Origin: Bifidobacteriaceae bacterium
GTDB taxonomy: Bacteria > Actinomycetota > Actinomycetes > Actinomycetales > WQXJ01
DNA length: 12,027 bases
NCBI GenBank assembly: GCA_031266115.1
Contig: JAISBQ010000314.1
Location: 1-12,027 of the forward strand
Direction of reading: 5' to 3'
This document shows positions 1 to 7,358 of this stretch, piece after piece (within the stretch, counting starts at the first letter, position 1; each line of letters begins with the position of its first letter). Made by a program: the position numbers and the translations under genes. The notes beneath the pieces were generated by a model, which was not told the DNA's origin, searched no databases, and saw only the letters and a list, made by a program, of their open reading frames with translations.

Positions 1-3000
1 TCACGTTCTGGTTGGCGAAGTTGACCATGAAGTTGTAGGCCGTGCGGGCCGGAAGCGCCGTATAGGTTCCCGCGACATGTGCCGGCGAGGTCCAGTTGGT
101 GACGCCCGCGGTGGGACGGCCTTCATGCACCGCGACCGGGAACGTGGTGGACTCGGTCTCGCCATCGGCGGTCACCTTCACGGTGATCAACGTGGCGCCG
201 GCGCCCACGGGGGACACCACGCCGCTGGAGTTGACCGTGGCCACCGCGCGGTCGGCCGAGCTGTACTCCACCTTGACGGCCGAGCTGGTGAGGTCCCAGA
301 AGGACTGATCGTGCTTGGTGGCCGAGACGTTGGCGTTGATGACGTTGCCCGGGGTGGCGGTGTTCAGCGCCACGCCGTCGGGAACGGCGGCGACCACGTC
401 GACGCCGGCTTTGATGGCGCCGGAGATGGCCAGATCCAGGGTGGTCCCGCGAGCCGAGTCCGAGGAGGGACCCACGAGGATCTTCCACGTGCCCTGGTCA
501 TACACGCGCTTTTGGCTTGCGGTGTCCCAGAACCACAGATCGCCGGCGTCCAGCGCGATGGTGACGGTCTCCGACGCGTTCGGCGCCAGGATGGCAGTCT
601 TCGCGAAGCCCTTGAGCTGCTTGTACGGCCGGTCGTTGCCGTCCGCATCCGGCGAGGTCGCGTAGACCTGGACAACCTCGCGGCCCGCGATGGTGCCGTT
701 GTTGGTGACGGTCGCCGTGATGTTCACCGTGTCGCTGGGCGATGCCGTGGCCTTGGACAGTGCCACATTCGAGTAGGCGAACGTCGAGTAGGACAGGCCA
801 TGACCGAACGGGAAGTCCGGTGCGGCGCAGCCGGTGGTGCCGGACTGGTAGTACCAATAGGTACGGCCGCACGTGGAGCCTTCAGCCTTGGACAGGGCGT
901 AGTCCTTGGATGCACCCGCGGCGGTGGTGCCGAGTTGGGCATCGACGTCCGAGTAGAAGGTCCACGTCAGGTGCCCGGATGGGTTGGCCTGGACCCGGCG
1001 TCCGTCCTCCAAGGTGACGTTCTGGGCGAACAGCAGTTCAGCGGCCGCCTGGCCCTGATACTGGCCGTTGTATGTGGTCCACATGATCGCCTTGGCGGCG
1101 TCCTTGAACGGCGTGATGTTGACCTGGCCCACGGACTGCATGTAGACCACGGCGTCCGGATTCAGGGCGAGGGTAGCGTTGATGAGATCGGACTGGAAGC
1201 GCGGCAGGTTGATGACGGCCCGGTCCACCTCCTCGTTGGAGTCGGCTTCGCGGGTGCCGACGTAGACGATGACGTTCTCGGCATTTTGGATCGCCGTTTC
1301 GTCCGCGGGAGTGAGGTTCACACCCGGAGCGCCGGTACCCGACAGGGCGACGGAGAAGTCGAACGCGACATCAACCGTGGAGCCGGCGGTGACGCCGGAG
1401 AAGTCGCTTAGCGGGATGACCAGCGGCATGTAGGTCTCAGCGGCCGCCGAGGTGGACTGGTTGGTGTAGGCCTGACGGTTGATGGGATAGGTGTTGCTGA
1501 CGCCGTTGATCGTCACCCTGAAGCTGGCGATCGTCGGGCAACCCACGGTTGGGGCGCCGTTCGCAGCAGTCGAGGCGCAGTTGGGATCGGTTGAGTCCAA
1601 CTTGTCGAGCAAATCGTTGCCCGAGATGTTGAGGCGCAGGGCGCCCGTGTTCGTCGGAATCTCAAAGTCTTCGACCGTGAAGGTGCCACTCATGGTGTCC
1701 CTCGCGTAGAAGGTCGGCACGCCGGAGAAGTTGTTGCGGATCTCCCAACCCACATTGTCTGGGGTGAATGTGTTCGCTAACCGGTAGCCCAGCGAGGGAT
1801 TCGCGGTGGTCTCGTTGCCGGTGGCCGGCGGGGTGGAGGCGGTTGCCCACGCCTCGAGCCGGGCGACGGTCGGCTTGACGCCGACGGCCGGGACGATGGC
1901 GTTGTCGATGATGGTGGTGGTGCCACCCTGTGAGCTGACATATGCCGCGATCTGCGAGGCAGCCGTCTGAGTCGGGACGGTCGTGGTGCTTGGCGAGTAC
2001 CCGCCGTGGATCGGATGGGTCGCGTAGTAGCCGAGCACCACGGTGTCTTCACCCGAGGTTACGGACAGCGGCAATGCGCTGCCGGTGTTCTTCAGGAGCA
2101 CGGGGGACTCAAGGGACATCTGATGGGCCAACGCTGTGTGTTCGTCGGACCCGACGGCCTCTTCCTGGGTTCCCGTGGAGGTGTACTCGGCGCCGCGGTA
2201 GGGAACCTTGTCGGCATCGTCGAACTCCCCGGTCTGGAAGCGGATGGTGAATGCACGGGTCAACGCGACATCCCAATCCTGCTCGGTGGCCAGACCCTGG
2301 CTCTGGGCTGCGGGCAGCCCCTTGGGATAGGTCGAACCGGTCCAGCTCACGGTGCAGTCCATGTCGGTGCCGGCCTTGACGGCGTAGGCGTCGCCCTCGG
2401 CCTCGGTGACCTGGCGACCCAGTTCGGTCGGGTTCCAGCTGTGTCCAGAGGGATCCTGTTCCCACACGTCCTGGACAGCGCCGCAGTCGGAGGTGACGAA
2501 GCCGTCGAACCCGTACAGGCGGCGCATGATGGTCTCCACGGCGTACTTGTTGGCCGGGACGGGCGTGCCGCCCTTGTCGTTGACCACGGTCGCCACTGTG
2601 GGCGGGCCCCACGTCTTCGACGTGTAGTTGGGATCGATGTTGATGGCGTTGTAGGACGTCATGAAGGACTTCGCGCCGTATTCTGCACCGGCGGCCTTGC
2701 CGAACTGCGCGGTGTAGTACTCGTGCAGCGAACGATCGGTCAGGTTTGAGGTGCCCGTGTGACGGTTGACCTCGGAGTTGTTGGCCAGGTAGTGCTTGGG
2801 CGTCGAGATCGCCTTGAGGTAGGAGGTGGGCGTTCCGCCAACCGAGTCGGGCAGCGACTGGTTGCGTCCGCCCTGCAGGCCCTGGGCGAATTGGCCGGCG
2901 ATCTCGCCGGCGATGTAGGGATCCTCGCCATAGGACTCATCGGCCCGGCCCCACCGCGGATCGCGGTTGAGGTTGATGGTGGGCGACCAGTAGGTCAGGC

Positions 3001-3505
3001 CCTCACACCAGCGATTCATCCCGTCCGCCGTGGTCATGTCGAGGGAGTTCAGACAGTCGTTCGTCTTGTCGCGTGCCTCATCTGAGGCTGCCTCGGTGAA
3101 CGAGTACACCAGGTCCCGGTTCCACGTCGAGGCAATGCCCAGGCCGGTGGGGAATTCGGTGGCGGACCCACGCCGCGCCACGCCGTGCAGTGCCTCGTTC
3201 CAGTAGTTGTAGCTCGGGATGCCCAGGCGCGGGATCGCCGGCGCCTGTGAGTTGGAGTTCGCGCCGGCCGTCGCGTTGAAGATGCCGGTGAAGAACTGCT
3301 GGGCCTTCTCTTCCATAGTGAGGCGAGAGACAAGGTCCGCCGCGCGGACTGAGAACGGCAGCGTCTGGTCCTGGTAGGGGAGCAGATCGTCCGCGGAGGC
3401 CGATGTCATCAGGGCCGGCAGGCCGGTGGCGAGCAACCCGGCCGCAACCGCGGTGGTGACCGCGGCGCGCCGAAGGCTGCGCATTGCATTTTTCGGGTGA
3501 TTCAT
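1..3505 (-). CDS. Secreted glycoside hydrolase family 3 enzyme (beta-xylosidase/beta-glucosidase type), 3' end beyond the window
   Basis: The frame is open from ATG 3505 to the left edge (1168 codons, no stop). An AAGGAAG ribosome site lies 5 nt before the ATG. Residues 1-38 form a signal peptide with twin arginines, a hydrophobic core and cleavage near ASA|DD. The GH3 barrel (about 50-390) shows LTMEEKA, NEALHG, RDPRWGR, YGEDPY, KHYLANN and the nucleophile motif TSDCGA, with Asp340 the predicted nucleophile. The SDC form rather than SDW is what I recall from the beta-xylosidase-like branch. The second GH3 domain starts near VLLKNTG (469) and ends at FPFGHG (898). It is interrupted at about 545-728 by a beta-rich insert. 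A fibronectin-III-like domain (about 905-1000, VTNNGTIAGREVVQVY) and a bacterial Ig-like domain (about 1030-1125) follow. It probably releases sugars from plant or fungal glycans outside the cell. The exact substrate (xyloside, glucoside or arabinoside) cannot be told from the sequence. Confidence 0.93.
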   Translation of the reverse strand, partial: MNHPKNAMRSLRRAAVTTAVAAGLLATGLPALMTSASADDLLPYQDQTLPFSVRAADLVSRLTMEEKAQQFFTGIFNATAGANSNSQAPAIPRLGIPSYNYWNEALHGVARRGSATEFPTGLGIASTWNRDLVYSFTEAASDEARDKTNDCLNSLDMTTADGMNRWCEGLTYWSPTINLNRDPRWGRADESYGEDPYIAGEIAGQFAQGLQGGRNQSLPDSVGGTPTSYLKAISTPKHYLANNSEVNRHTGTSNLTDRSLHEYYTAQFGKAAGAEYGAKSFMTSYNAINIDPNYTSKTWGPPTVATVVNDKGGTPVPANKYAVETIMRRLYGFDGFVTSDCGAVQDVWEQDPSGHSWNPTELGRQVTEAEGDAYAVKAGTDMDCTVSWTGSTYPKGLPAAQSQGLATEQDWDVALTRAFTIRFQTGEFDDADKVPYRGAEYTSTGTQEEAVGSDEHTALAHQMSLESPVLLKNTGSALPLSVTSGEDTVVLGYYATHPIHGGYSPSTTTVPTQTAASQIAAYVSSQGGTTTIIDNAIVPAVGVKPTVARLEAWATASTPPATGNETTANPSLGYRLANTFTPDNVGWEIRNNFSGVPTFYARDTMSGTFTVEDFEIPTNTGALRLNISGNDLLDKLDSTDPNCASTAANGAPTVGCPTIASFRVTINGVSNTYPINRQAYTNQSTSAAAETYMPLVIPLSDFSGVTAGSTVDVAFDFSVALSGTGAPGVNLTPADETAIQNAENVIVYVGTREADSNEEVDRAVINLPRFQSDLINATLALNPDAVVYMQSVGQVNITPFKDAAKAIMWTTYNGQYQGQAAAELLFAQNVTLEDGRRVQANPSGHLTWTFYSDVDAQLGTTAAGASKDYALSKAEGSTCGRTYWYYQSGTTGCAAPDFPFGHGLSYSTFAYSNVALSKATASPSDTVNITATVTNNGTIAGREVVQVYATSPDADGNDRPYKQLKGFAKTAILAPNASETVTIALDAGDLWFWDTASQKRVYDQGTWKILVGPSSDSARGTTLDLAISGAIKAGVDVVAAVPDGVALNTATPGNVINANVSATKHDQSFWDLTSSAVKVEYSSADRAVATVNSSGVVSPVGAGATLITVKVTADGETESTTFPVAVHEGRPTAGVTNWTSPAHVAGTYTALPARTAYNFMVNFANQNV

Positions 3506-3530
3506 GCGTACTTCCTTTACGAATCCTTTT

Positions 3531-3542
3531 GGACATTTGTCC
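3531..3542. promoter_or_regulatory. Inverted repeat in the GH3 leader, possible operator
   Basis: GGACA-TT-TGTCC is a perfect 5-bp inverted repeat about 25 nt upstream of the GH3 start codon. The half-site GGACA recurs twice as a direct repeat (GGACAGGACAGG) about 20-30 bp further upstream. Genes for secreted GH3 enzymes are often under local sugar-responsive repressors, so an operator is possible. The arms are short and no regulator gene lies in the window, so this is only a candidate. Confidence 0.25.
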
Positions 3543-3664
3543 GGGCTGCGTACCCCGCAACACGGACAGGACAGGCGTCGCGCTCTGTCGCCCCAGATTT
3601 CCCACGATTGCACGGCGCTAATCGCACAGCAATTGGAGCGAAGAATGGCGGAAACCCTCGTGGC

Positions 3665-3696
3665 ATTGTAGCGTGCCCAAAACTGACGCGTTCCAA
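3665..3696 (-). promoter_or_regulatory. Candidate promoter of the GH3 gene
   Basis: On the minus strand a good -10 hexamer, TACAAT, lies at 3670-3665. The only -35-like hexamer nearby, TTGGAA at 3696-3691, is 20 nt away, which is longer than ideal. Transcription from here would give a leader of about 150 nt containing the GGACA inverted repeat and the AAGGAAG ribosome site. The -10 is the stronger evidence. Confidence 0.3.
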
Positions 3697-3802
3697 TGGG
3701 TGTCGCTGTGGCTGTCGGGCCCCCCGCCCCTCGTGACCGCTGGACATCCCGTCCCCTGCCGGTCTGCGACTCCCCCAGACCCCCTGTGCCGGACCCGAGA
3801 TG

Positions 3803-3859
3803 GCCGAGTTTCACCTTTCCGGGCTGAAACCGGTCGATCTCGCCCGCAAACCTGAAACT
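3803..3859. repeat. 57-bp hairpin element, copy 1
   Basis: The left arm (3803-3825) contains GAGTTTCACCTTTCCGGGCT and the right arm (3842-3859) is GCCCGCAAACCTGAAACT, separated by a 16-nt loop. The arms pair as GTTTCA/TGAAAC, TTT/AAA and CGGGC/GCCCG, interrupted by CC opposite CC and C opposite C. The second copy, 83 bp away, has identical arms and an unrelated 16-nt loop. Confidence 0.85.
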
Positions 3860-3885
3860 GGGCGGTCACTGGGGCCGGATCTGAC

Positions 3886-3942
3886 GCCGAGTTTCACCTT
3901 TCCGGGCTCCAGACGGGTCCCACAGCCCGCAAACCTGAAACT
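3886..3942. repeat. 57-bp hairpin element, copy 2
   Basis: The left arm (3886-3908) is identical over 23 bp to that of copy 1, and the right arm (3925-3942) is identical over 18 bp. The total length is again 57 bp with a 16-nt loop, but the loop sequence differs. Here the outer pairs extend by GAG/CTC. The same C-C mismatches are kept, so the arms rather than the loop are conserved. Which strand is functional cannot be told. Confidence 0.85.
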
Positions 3943-4035
3943 CGACGATCTGGGGGATGGCGGGGGGTAGCCAAGGTCTCAGGGTGTCACCAGGGAGGGT
4001 GCACTGATCCCGCCCGCAGCGCCAGGGAAGGACCG

Positions 4036-4214
4036 AACCCGTGCCAACAGACCCCAACCACCCGTGGTGGCGCTGGTCCGGCACTACTTGTCGCCAACCC
4101 GGGCTCCGGCGCCTTCCATTACCCCAGGTCACCGGTCTGGTTTGGGAGTGGCCACGTCCAGGGGTGTACCGGACCAACGCCAACAACGCCCCCGATGGTC
4201 TGTTGGCACGGGTT
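4036..4214. repeat. Long imperfect inverted repeat, arms about 49 bp
   Basis: The outer 18 bp are perfectly inverted: AACCCGTGCCAACAGACC at 4036-4053 against GGTCTGTTGGCACGGGTT at 4197-4214. The next 31 bp on each side (4054-4084 and 4166-4196) stay alignable in inverted orientation, for example GGCGCTGGTCCGGCAC against GGCGTTGGTCCGGTAC on the opposite strand. The inner ~81 bp are unique. The size resembles a small terminal-inverted-repeat element or a degenerate palindromic intergenic repeat. I checked for flanking target duplications by eye and saw none that was clear. Confidence 0.75.
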
Positions 4215-4331
4215 TGGTACCACACCACCGCGCCGACACACCTGCATCAGCCAAAACCAGGGTCACTGCCCGCTCACAGCGGTCACATGGACACCCCTTC
4301 GCGTTCCGGGCATCGCACGCGCCGATTCGAG

Positions 4332-4349
4332 GCGCCTACCTGTAGGCGC
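4332..4349 (-). terminator. Terminator-like hairpin after the three-gene operon
   Basis: GCGCCTAC-CT-GTAGGCGC is a perfect 8-bp stem that begins 7 nt past the stop codon of the lipoprotein gene in the direction of transcription. No T-tract follows, which is common for actinobacterial terminators. Its position marks the likely end of the operon. Confidence 0.6.
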
Positions 4350-4356
4350 GGTCAGA

Positions 4357-4782
4357 TCATTCGCGAGGGCTCGGCGATTCGAGACAGCTCTCCATGTAGT
4401 CCGAGTACACCGTCTGGTAAGCGGTCCGGAACTCGGCCGTTTCCTCATCGGTGGCCGCCTCTTGCCCGGCCGCCTCACGGACCATCCGTTGCACCCCACC
4501 GGCGATCACTTGCCACTCGTAGGACAGCTCTTGAGGAGCGAGTTCGGCGAGGTGCTTGTAGGTCTCGATGGTTGTCGCGTATGCCCCCATGTCGCCTTGC
4601 TCCATGGCCTCAGCGTCGACACTTGCCTCCGAGGTGTGCATCGCCTCGCAATAGACGCCGCGGTCGAAGATGTCTTCCTCGTCCCCGTCCGTCCGGGAAC
4701 AGGAGGAAGCCACGAGGACGATGAGCCCCAGCGCCGCCACGACATTGGCGCGCCATCGACGGCGATTGGCGGTCAGGCGCAT
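4357..4782 (-). CDS. Small putative lipoprotein, third member of the Cys-bracketed domain operon
   Basis: This 141-aa protein has a basic N-terminus (RRRWR), a hydrophobic stretch at 14-25 and a lipobox-like LVASSC giving Cys28 as the possible lipidated residue. Ala rather than Leu/Val at -3 makes the lipobox imperfect. The mature part is acidic and mostly helical. It repeats the pattern of the two upstream proteins: a cysteine near the start (Cys45), a central LAPQEL followed by VIAGG, and an AY...C ending (Cys133), with 88 residues between the cysteines. The ATG overlaps the end of the upstream gene by 10 nt and has only a weak ribosome site, so translation is probably coupled. I know no function. 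A partner that binds the ectodomains of the other two at the membrane surface is an inference from context. Confidence 0.85.
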   Translation of the reverse strand: MRLTANRRRWRANVVAALGLIVLVASSCSRTDGDEEDIFDRGVYCEAMHTSEASVDAEAMEQGDMGAYATTIETYKHLAELAPQELSYEWQVIAGGVQRMVREAAGQEAATDEETAEFRTAYQTVYSDYMESCLESPSPRE

Positions 4783-7358
4783 AGGGTGGCGTGCTTCTCA
4801 TACAGGCTGGTCATCGCCTCGGCGTACGCGTCCATCATGTCTTGGGAGCCGACCCCGCCCTGCGCACTCATCGGATTGTTTGCGGCCGCGACCAGCGGTT
4901 CCCAATAGGCGATGACCACGTCCAACTCGTTGTGGACCGAGTCCGGTGCCACCGCCCGCGCGTCCCTGATCGCCTGAAGATAGGACCCCATCGCGGCGGC
5001 CATGGCTTGGAGATCGTTGGGGTTGACCTGAATGCTGGTGAGCACGTCTTCAGATCGTTTGATCAGCGAGCAGTAGTCGCTCGCGGTCTCGTCCACCTTC
5101 AGGCCGGCACCTTGGTCAGACGGCGGTGCGGTGTCGCCGCCCTCGGGAGCGCTTTGCGCGCCTGCGGTGTCAGCCTGATCGTCGGGCTCGGCGTCCGTCT
5201 GGCCCCCTGACGTCGCGTCCGCGGGAGCGCTGGGCTGAGAACCGGCGTCTTGCGTGGTGTCGCCGCTAGCACCGGGGGCGTTGTCAGCGGGTTGGCCGGT
5301 CGCGCCTCCGTCGATCTCTACGTCCGATGACGCCTCAGCCCCGGCCGCAGACACGGGGTTCGACAGCGGCGGGCTCGCCGAGTTGTCCTCGCCTCGGAAC
5401 ACTCCTGCCAGCGCCATGGCCGCGAACGCGATGGCCAACACCGCCGTGGCCACCAGAACGATGACGACAGCGCGCCCGCCCTTGCGACGGCGCCGCTCGG
5501 CGCCCGATGCCAATGGCTCATCGGGCGCGGCGGGCGCCTCGGCTACTCGCCATGCGGCATCCTCCGGCGTCGTTTCGACAGCCGGCGGTTCGGAGACGGT
5601 CGGCGCTGACGGCCCCGGACCTTGGCTGGATGGGGAGGGTTCCTGGTGCGGCGGCCGCGATTCCGCCGGTCGCTCGGTGGCGTCTGTTGGCTGCTGGTCG
5701 GAGCCGGTGATTGTCCGAGGGGCGACGCCTGGAGCCGGGGCGGCCTCCCCTTCGCTCCCGACGAAGGATCGCGGGGCCGGTGTGCCCGAGCGCAGGCTCC
5801 TTCGCCACGGGAACGCGGTCGGGGTCCCAGGGCTACCGGTCGGTGCGGGAGTTTCGCTGGCAGGAGCCGCCTCGCTGGTCGTTGTCGATCCGGACAGCAA
5901 TGACATCTCGCCAGTCGCATCCAGCTTGGGCTCGGAGTTGCCAGATGGCGAGGGTATGCCCGGTGTGGAAGCCGTCTCACCGGCCGCGCTCGGCCTGGGG
6001 TCGGAGGCGCCAGATGGCGAGATCGTGCCCGGCGCGGTGACCGTCCCGCGCGCAGCCGGGGTGGTGGGCTGGATGGTCGTGCCCGGCGAGGAACCAGACG
6101 GGAAGGTCGAGGCCGGCGATGCTTCGGGTCCAGGAGCCACGCTGCTCGTGCCAGGCGCGGGGCGCGTAGACGGTGGGACAGGGGGAGGGACAGGGGGAGG
6201 GACAGTCTTCTCGGTCGCTGGTGAACCTGGCGGCGCCACCGCCGTGGCTTGCGGTCCGCTGGTTGGGCGGATCGGTTCTGCTCTGCGCTGCCATCCGCTC
6301 GCGGGAGGCACATCAGGGCGGGACGATGGCGCAGAGTGCAGATCCCGAGCCATGAGCGCGTCCATGCGGCGCCGCCAGGCGGTCGCGCTGACCCCGCCAT
6401 GCGCTGACTCACTCAGTGGTGCCCCGTCGGCAGGCGCCGCCGGCATGGCAGACGACTCAGCGTCCTCATGAGGCGGAGGTGGTGGCGGAGGCGGTGTCTT
6501 TGGTTGCCCGAAGTCGGGGACGGGGTGGGGGGTGGTCGGCGCCTGCGGCTGGGCAGCTTCTGCCGACGGAGCCGGCGCTGGTGAGGGCGGTACCGGCGGG
6601 GGTGGAGGCGGTGTTTCGGGCCACCCGAACCGGAGGCGGGGGCGAGGCATGGCCGGCACCTGCGGCTGGGCTGCTCCTACTGGCGAGGCCGATGCCGGCG
6701 CTGGCGGCGGTGGTGGCAGCGTTTCAGGCTGCCCGAACCGGGGGAGCGAGCGAGAGGTTGCCGGCACCTGCGGCTGAGTAGCTACGGCCGGCGAAGCCGG
6801 TGTTGCGCGTGGTACCGCTGGTGGTTGCGCCGGGTGTCCGTGTGGCGGTGGGGGTGCTGATGCCGGAGCCGGTGTTGGTGCTACCGGGTACCCGGGTGCC
6901 GCCGGCGCTGGCAGCGTTTCAGGCTGCCCGAACCGGAGGCGTGGGCGGGGGGCGGCCGGCATCTGCCGTTGGGCCGCTTGTGCCGGCGAAGCTGGTGGCG
7001 GTGGCGGTGGTGGTGCCACTGGGTATCCGGGTGGTGGTGGAGGTGGTGGTGGCACCTCAGAAGGGCCAGGTGCCGTGGGTGGCGGCGGTGGCGGCGGTGC
7101 CGCGGAGGACCATCCTCGGCTCGTCATCCTGGCGGACGATGTGGCCCACGGCGGTGTCCACGATGAACCGGCGAGGGGTGCGCGCGCCGGTGGACCGGCC
7201 GATGCCGGCGGTGGGCTCGTCGCGGGGTTCTGGTCCCCGTCGGCGGGGCGAGGGATAGGAGTGGATGGTGCGCCATCGTCGGCATGAGGCGCGGGACCTT
7301 CGTGGGACACCCGGGGATCGGGCTGGCCGGGCTCGCTCGGGGGTAGCGGCGTGGTCAT
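4773..7358 (-). CDS. Large proline-rich single-pass membrane protein with a Cys-bracketed extracytoplasmic domain
   Basis: This protein has 861 residues. Residues 1-620 are low-complexity, rich in Pro, Ala, Ser and Thr, with several runs of 6-8 prolines. Four FG(Q/W)P(E/K)T repeats lie at 143, 208, 244 and 283. Tryptophan/arginine motifs stand out at W328 (WRRR), W356 (WQRR), W518 (WRRS) and W603. A basic patch (ERRRRKGGR, 621-629) precedes one transmembrane helix (about 629-653), which predicts the N-terminus inside and the C-terminus outside. An acidic Gly/Ser/Ala linker (654-755) leads to the conserved domain (761-861): Cys763, ARAVAPDSV, VVIAYWEPLV and terminal Cys860. The ATG overlaps the upstream stop as ATGA, and AAGGAA lies 11-13 nt upstream. 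The prolines should make translation depend on elongation factor P. Function unknown; the architecture suggests an envelope protein with a disordered cytoplasmic scaffold. Confidence 0.9.
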   Translation of the reverse strand: MTTPLPPSEPGQPDPRVSHEGPAPHADDGAPSTPIPRPADGDQNPATSPPPASAGPPARAPLAGSSWTPPWATSSARMTSRGWSSAAPPPPPPPTAPGPSEVPPPPPPPPGYPVAPPPPPPPASPAQAAQRQMPAAPRPRLRFGQPETLPAPAAPGYPVAPTPAPASAPPPPHGHPAQPPAVPRATPASPAVATQPQVPATSRSLPRFGQPETLPPPPPAPASASPVGAAQPQVPAMPRPRLRFGWPETPPPPPPVPPSPAPAPSAEAAQPQAPTTPHPVPDFGQPKTPPPPPPPPHEDAESSAMPAAPADGAPLSESAHGGVSATAWRRRMDALMARDLHSAPSSRPDVPPASGWQRRAEPIRPTSGPQATAVAPPGSPATEKTVPPPVPPPVPPSTRPAPGTSSVAPGPEASPASTFPSGSSPGTTIQPTTPAARGTVTAPGTISPSGASDPRPSAAGETASTPGIPSPSGNSEPKLDATGEMSLLSGSTTTSEAAPASETPAPTGSPGTPTAFPWRRSLRSGTPAPRSFVGSEGEAAPAPGVAPRTITGSDQQPTDATERPAESRPPHQEPSPSSQGPGPSAPTVSEPPAVETTPEDAAWRVAEAPAAPDEPLASGAERRRRKGGRAVVIVLVATAVLAIAFAAMALAGVFRGEDNSASPPLSNPVSAAGAEASSDVEIDGGATGQPADNAPGASGDTTQDAGSQPSAPADATSGGQTDAEPDDQADTAGAQSAPEGGDTAPPSDQGAGLKVDETASDYCSLIKRSEDVLTSIQVNPNDLQAMAAAMGSYLQAIRDARAVAPDSVHNELDVVIAYWEPLVAAANNPMSAQGGVGSQDMMDAYAEAMTSLYEKHATLCA
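6476..6971 (-). repeat. Four degenerate proline-rich FGQPET repeats within the 861-aa gene
   Basis: Residues about 130-295 contain four degenerate units. Each has an AQxQxPA segment, then an Arg/Pro-rich segment, then FGQPET (once FGWPET, once FGQPKT) and a polyproline run. Spacing between units is 65, 36 and 39 residues. The phenylalanine-glycine core is conserved while the polyproline linkers vary. This suggests expansion by unequal recombination with retention of a short linear motif. Confidence 0.8.

Larger units (their letters stand above)
3506..4356. other. 851-bp intergenic region rich in hairpins, no convincing gene
   Basis: This is the spacer between the GH3 start and the end of the three-gene operon. 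It holds the GH3 promoter and leader (about 3506-3700), a C-rich stretch (about 3719-3790), two 57-bp hairpin elements, a long inverted repeat (4036-4214) and a terminator hairpin next to 4357. Open frames of 60-230 codons cross it in several frames. Their predicted peptides are rich in Arg, Pro and Trp, have no recognisable domain or ribosome site, and follow the repeats rather than a gene-like composition. I call no CDS here. Confidence 0.75.

Noticed and set aside
77..1411. Long plus-strand frame of 444 codons
   Set aside because: It is the codon-aligned antisense of the GH3 gene; its peptide is Arg/Gly/Val-rich without any domain.
3600..3640. LacI-type operator around CGATT...AATCG upstream of the GH3 gene
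   Set aside because: Only the outer 5 bp are inverted and the centre does not pair; chance matches of this kind are frequent.
3803..3942. Possible CRISPR-like repeats
   Set aside because: Only two units, each an imperfect hairpin in itself, with an 83-bp period, no third repeat and no cas genes; the conserved part is split into two arms around a 16-nt loop.
3866..4228. Minus-strand frame of 120 codons in the repeat-rich spacer
   Set aside because: It spans one whole 57-bp hairpin element and the long inverted repeat, has no ribosome site, and its sequence is explained by the repeats.
4041..4724. Plus-strand frame of 227 codons starting in the spacer
   Set aside because: It starts inside an arm of the long inverted repeat and runs antisense through the lipoprotein gene; Arg/Pro-rich with no domain.
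5254..6471. Plus-strand frame of 405 codons
   Set aside because: It is antisense to the low-complexity part of the 861-aa gene; composition bias alone keeps it open.
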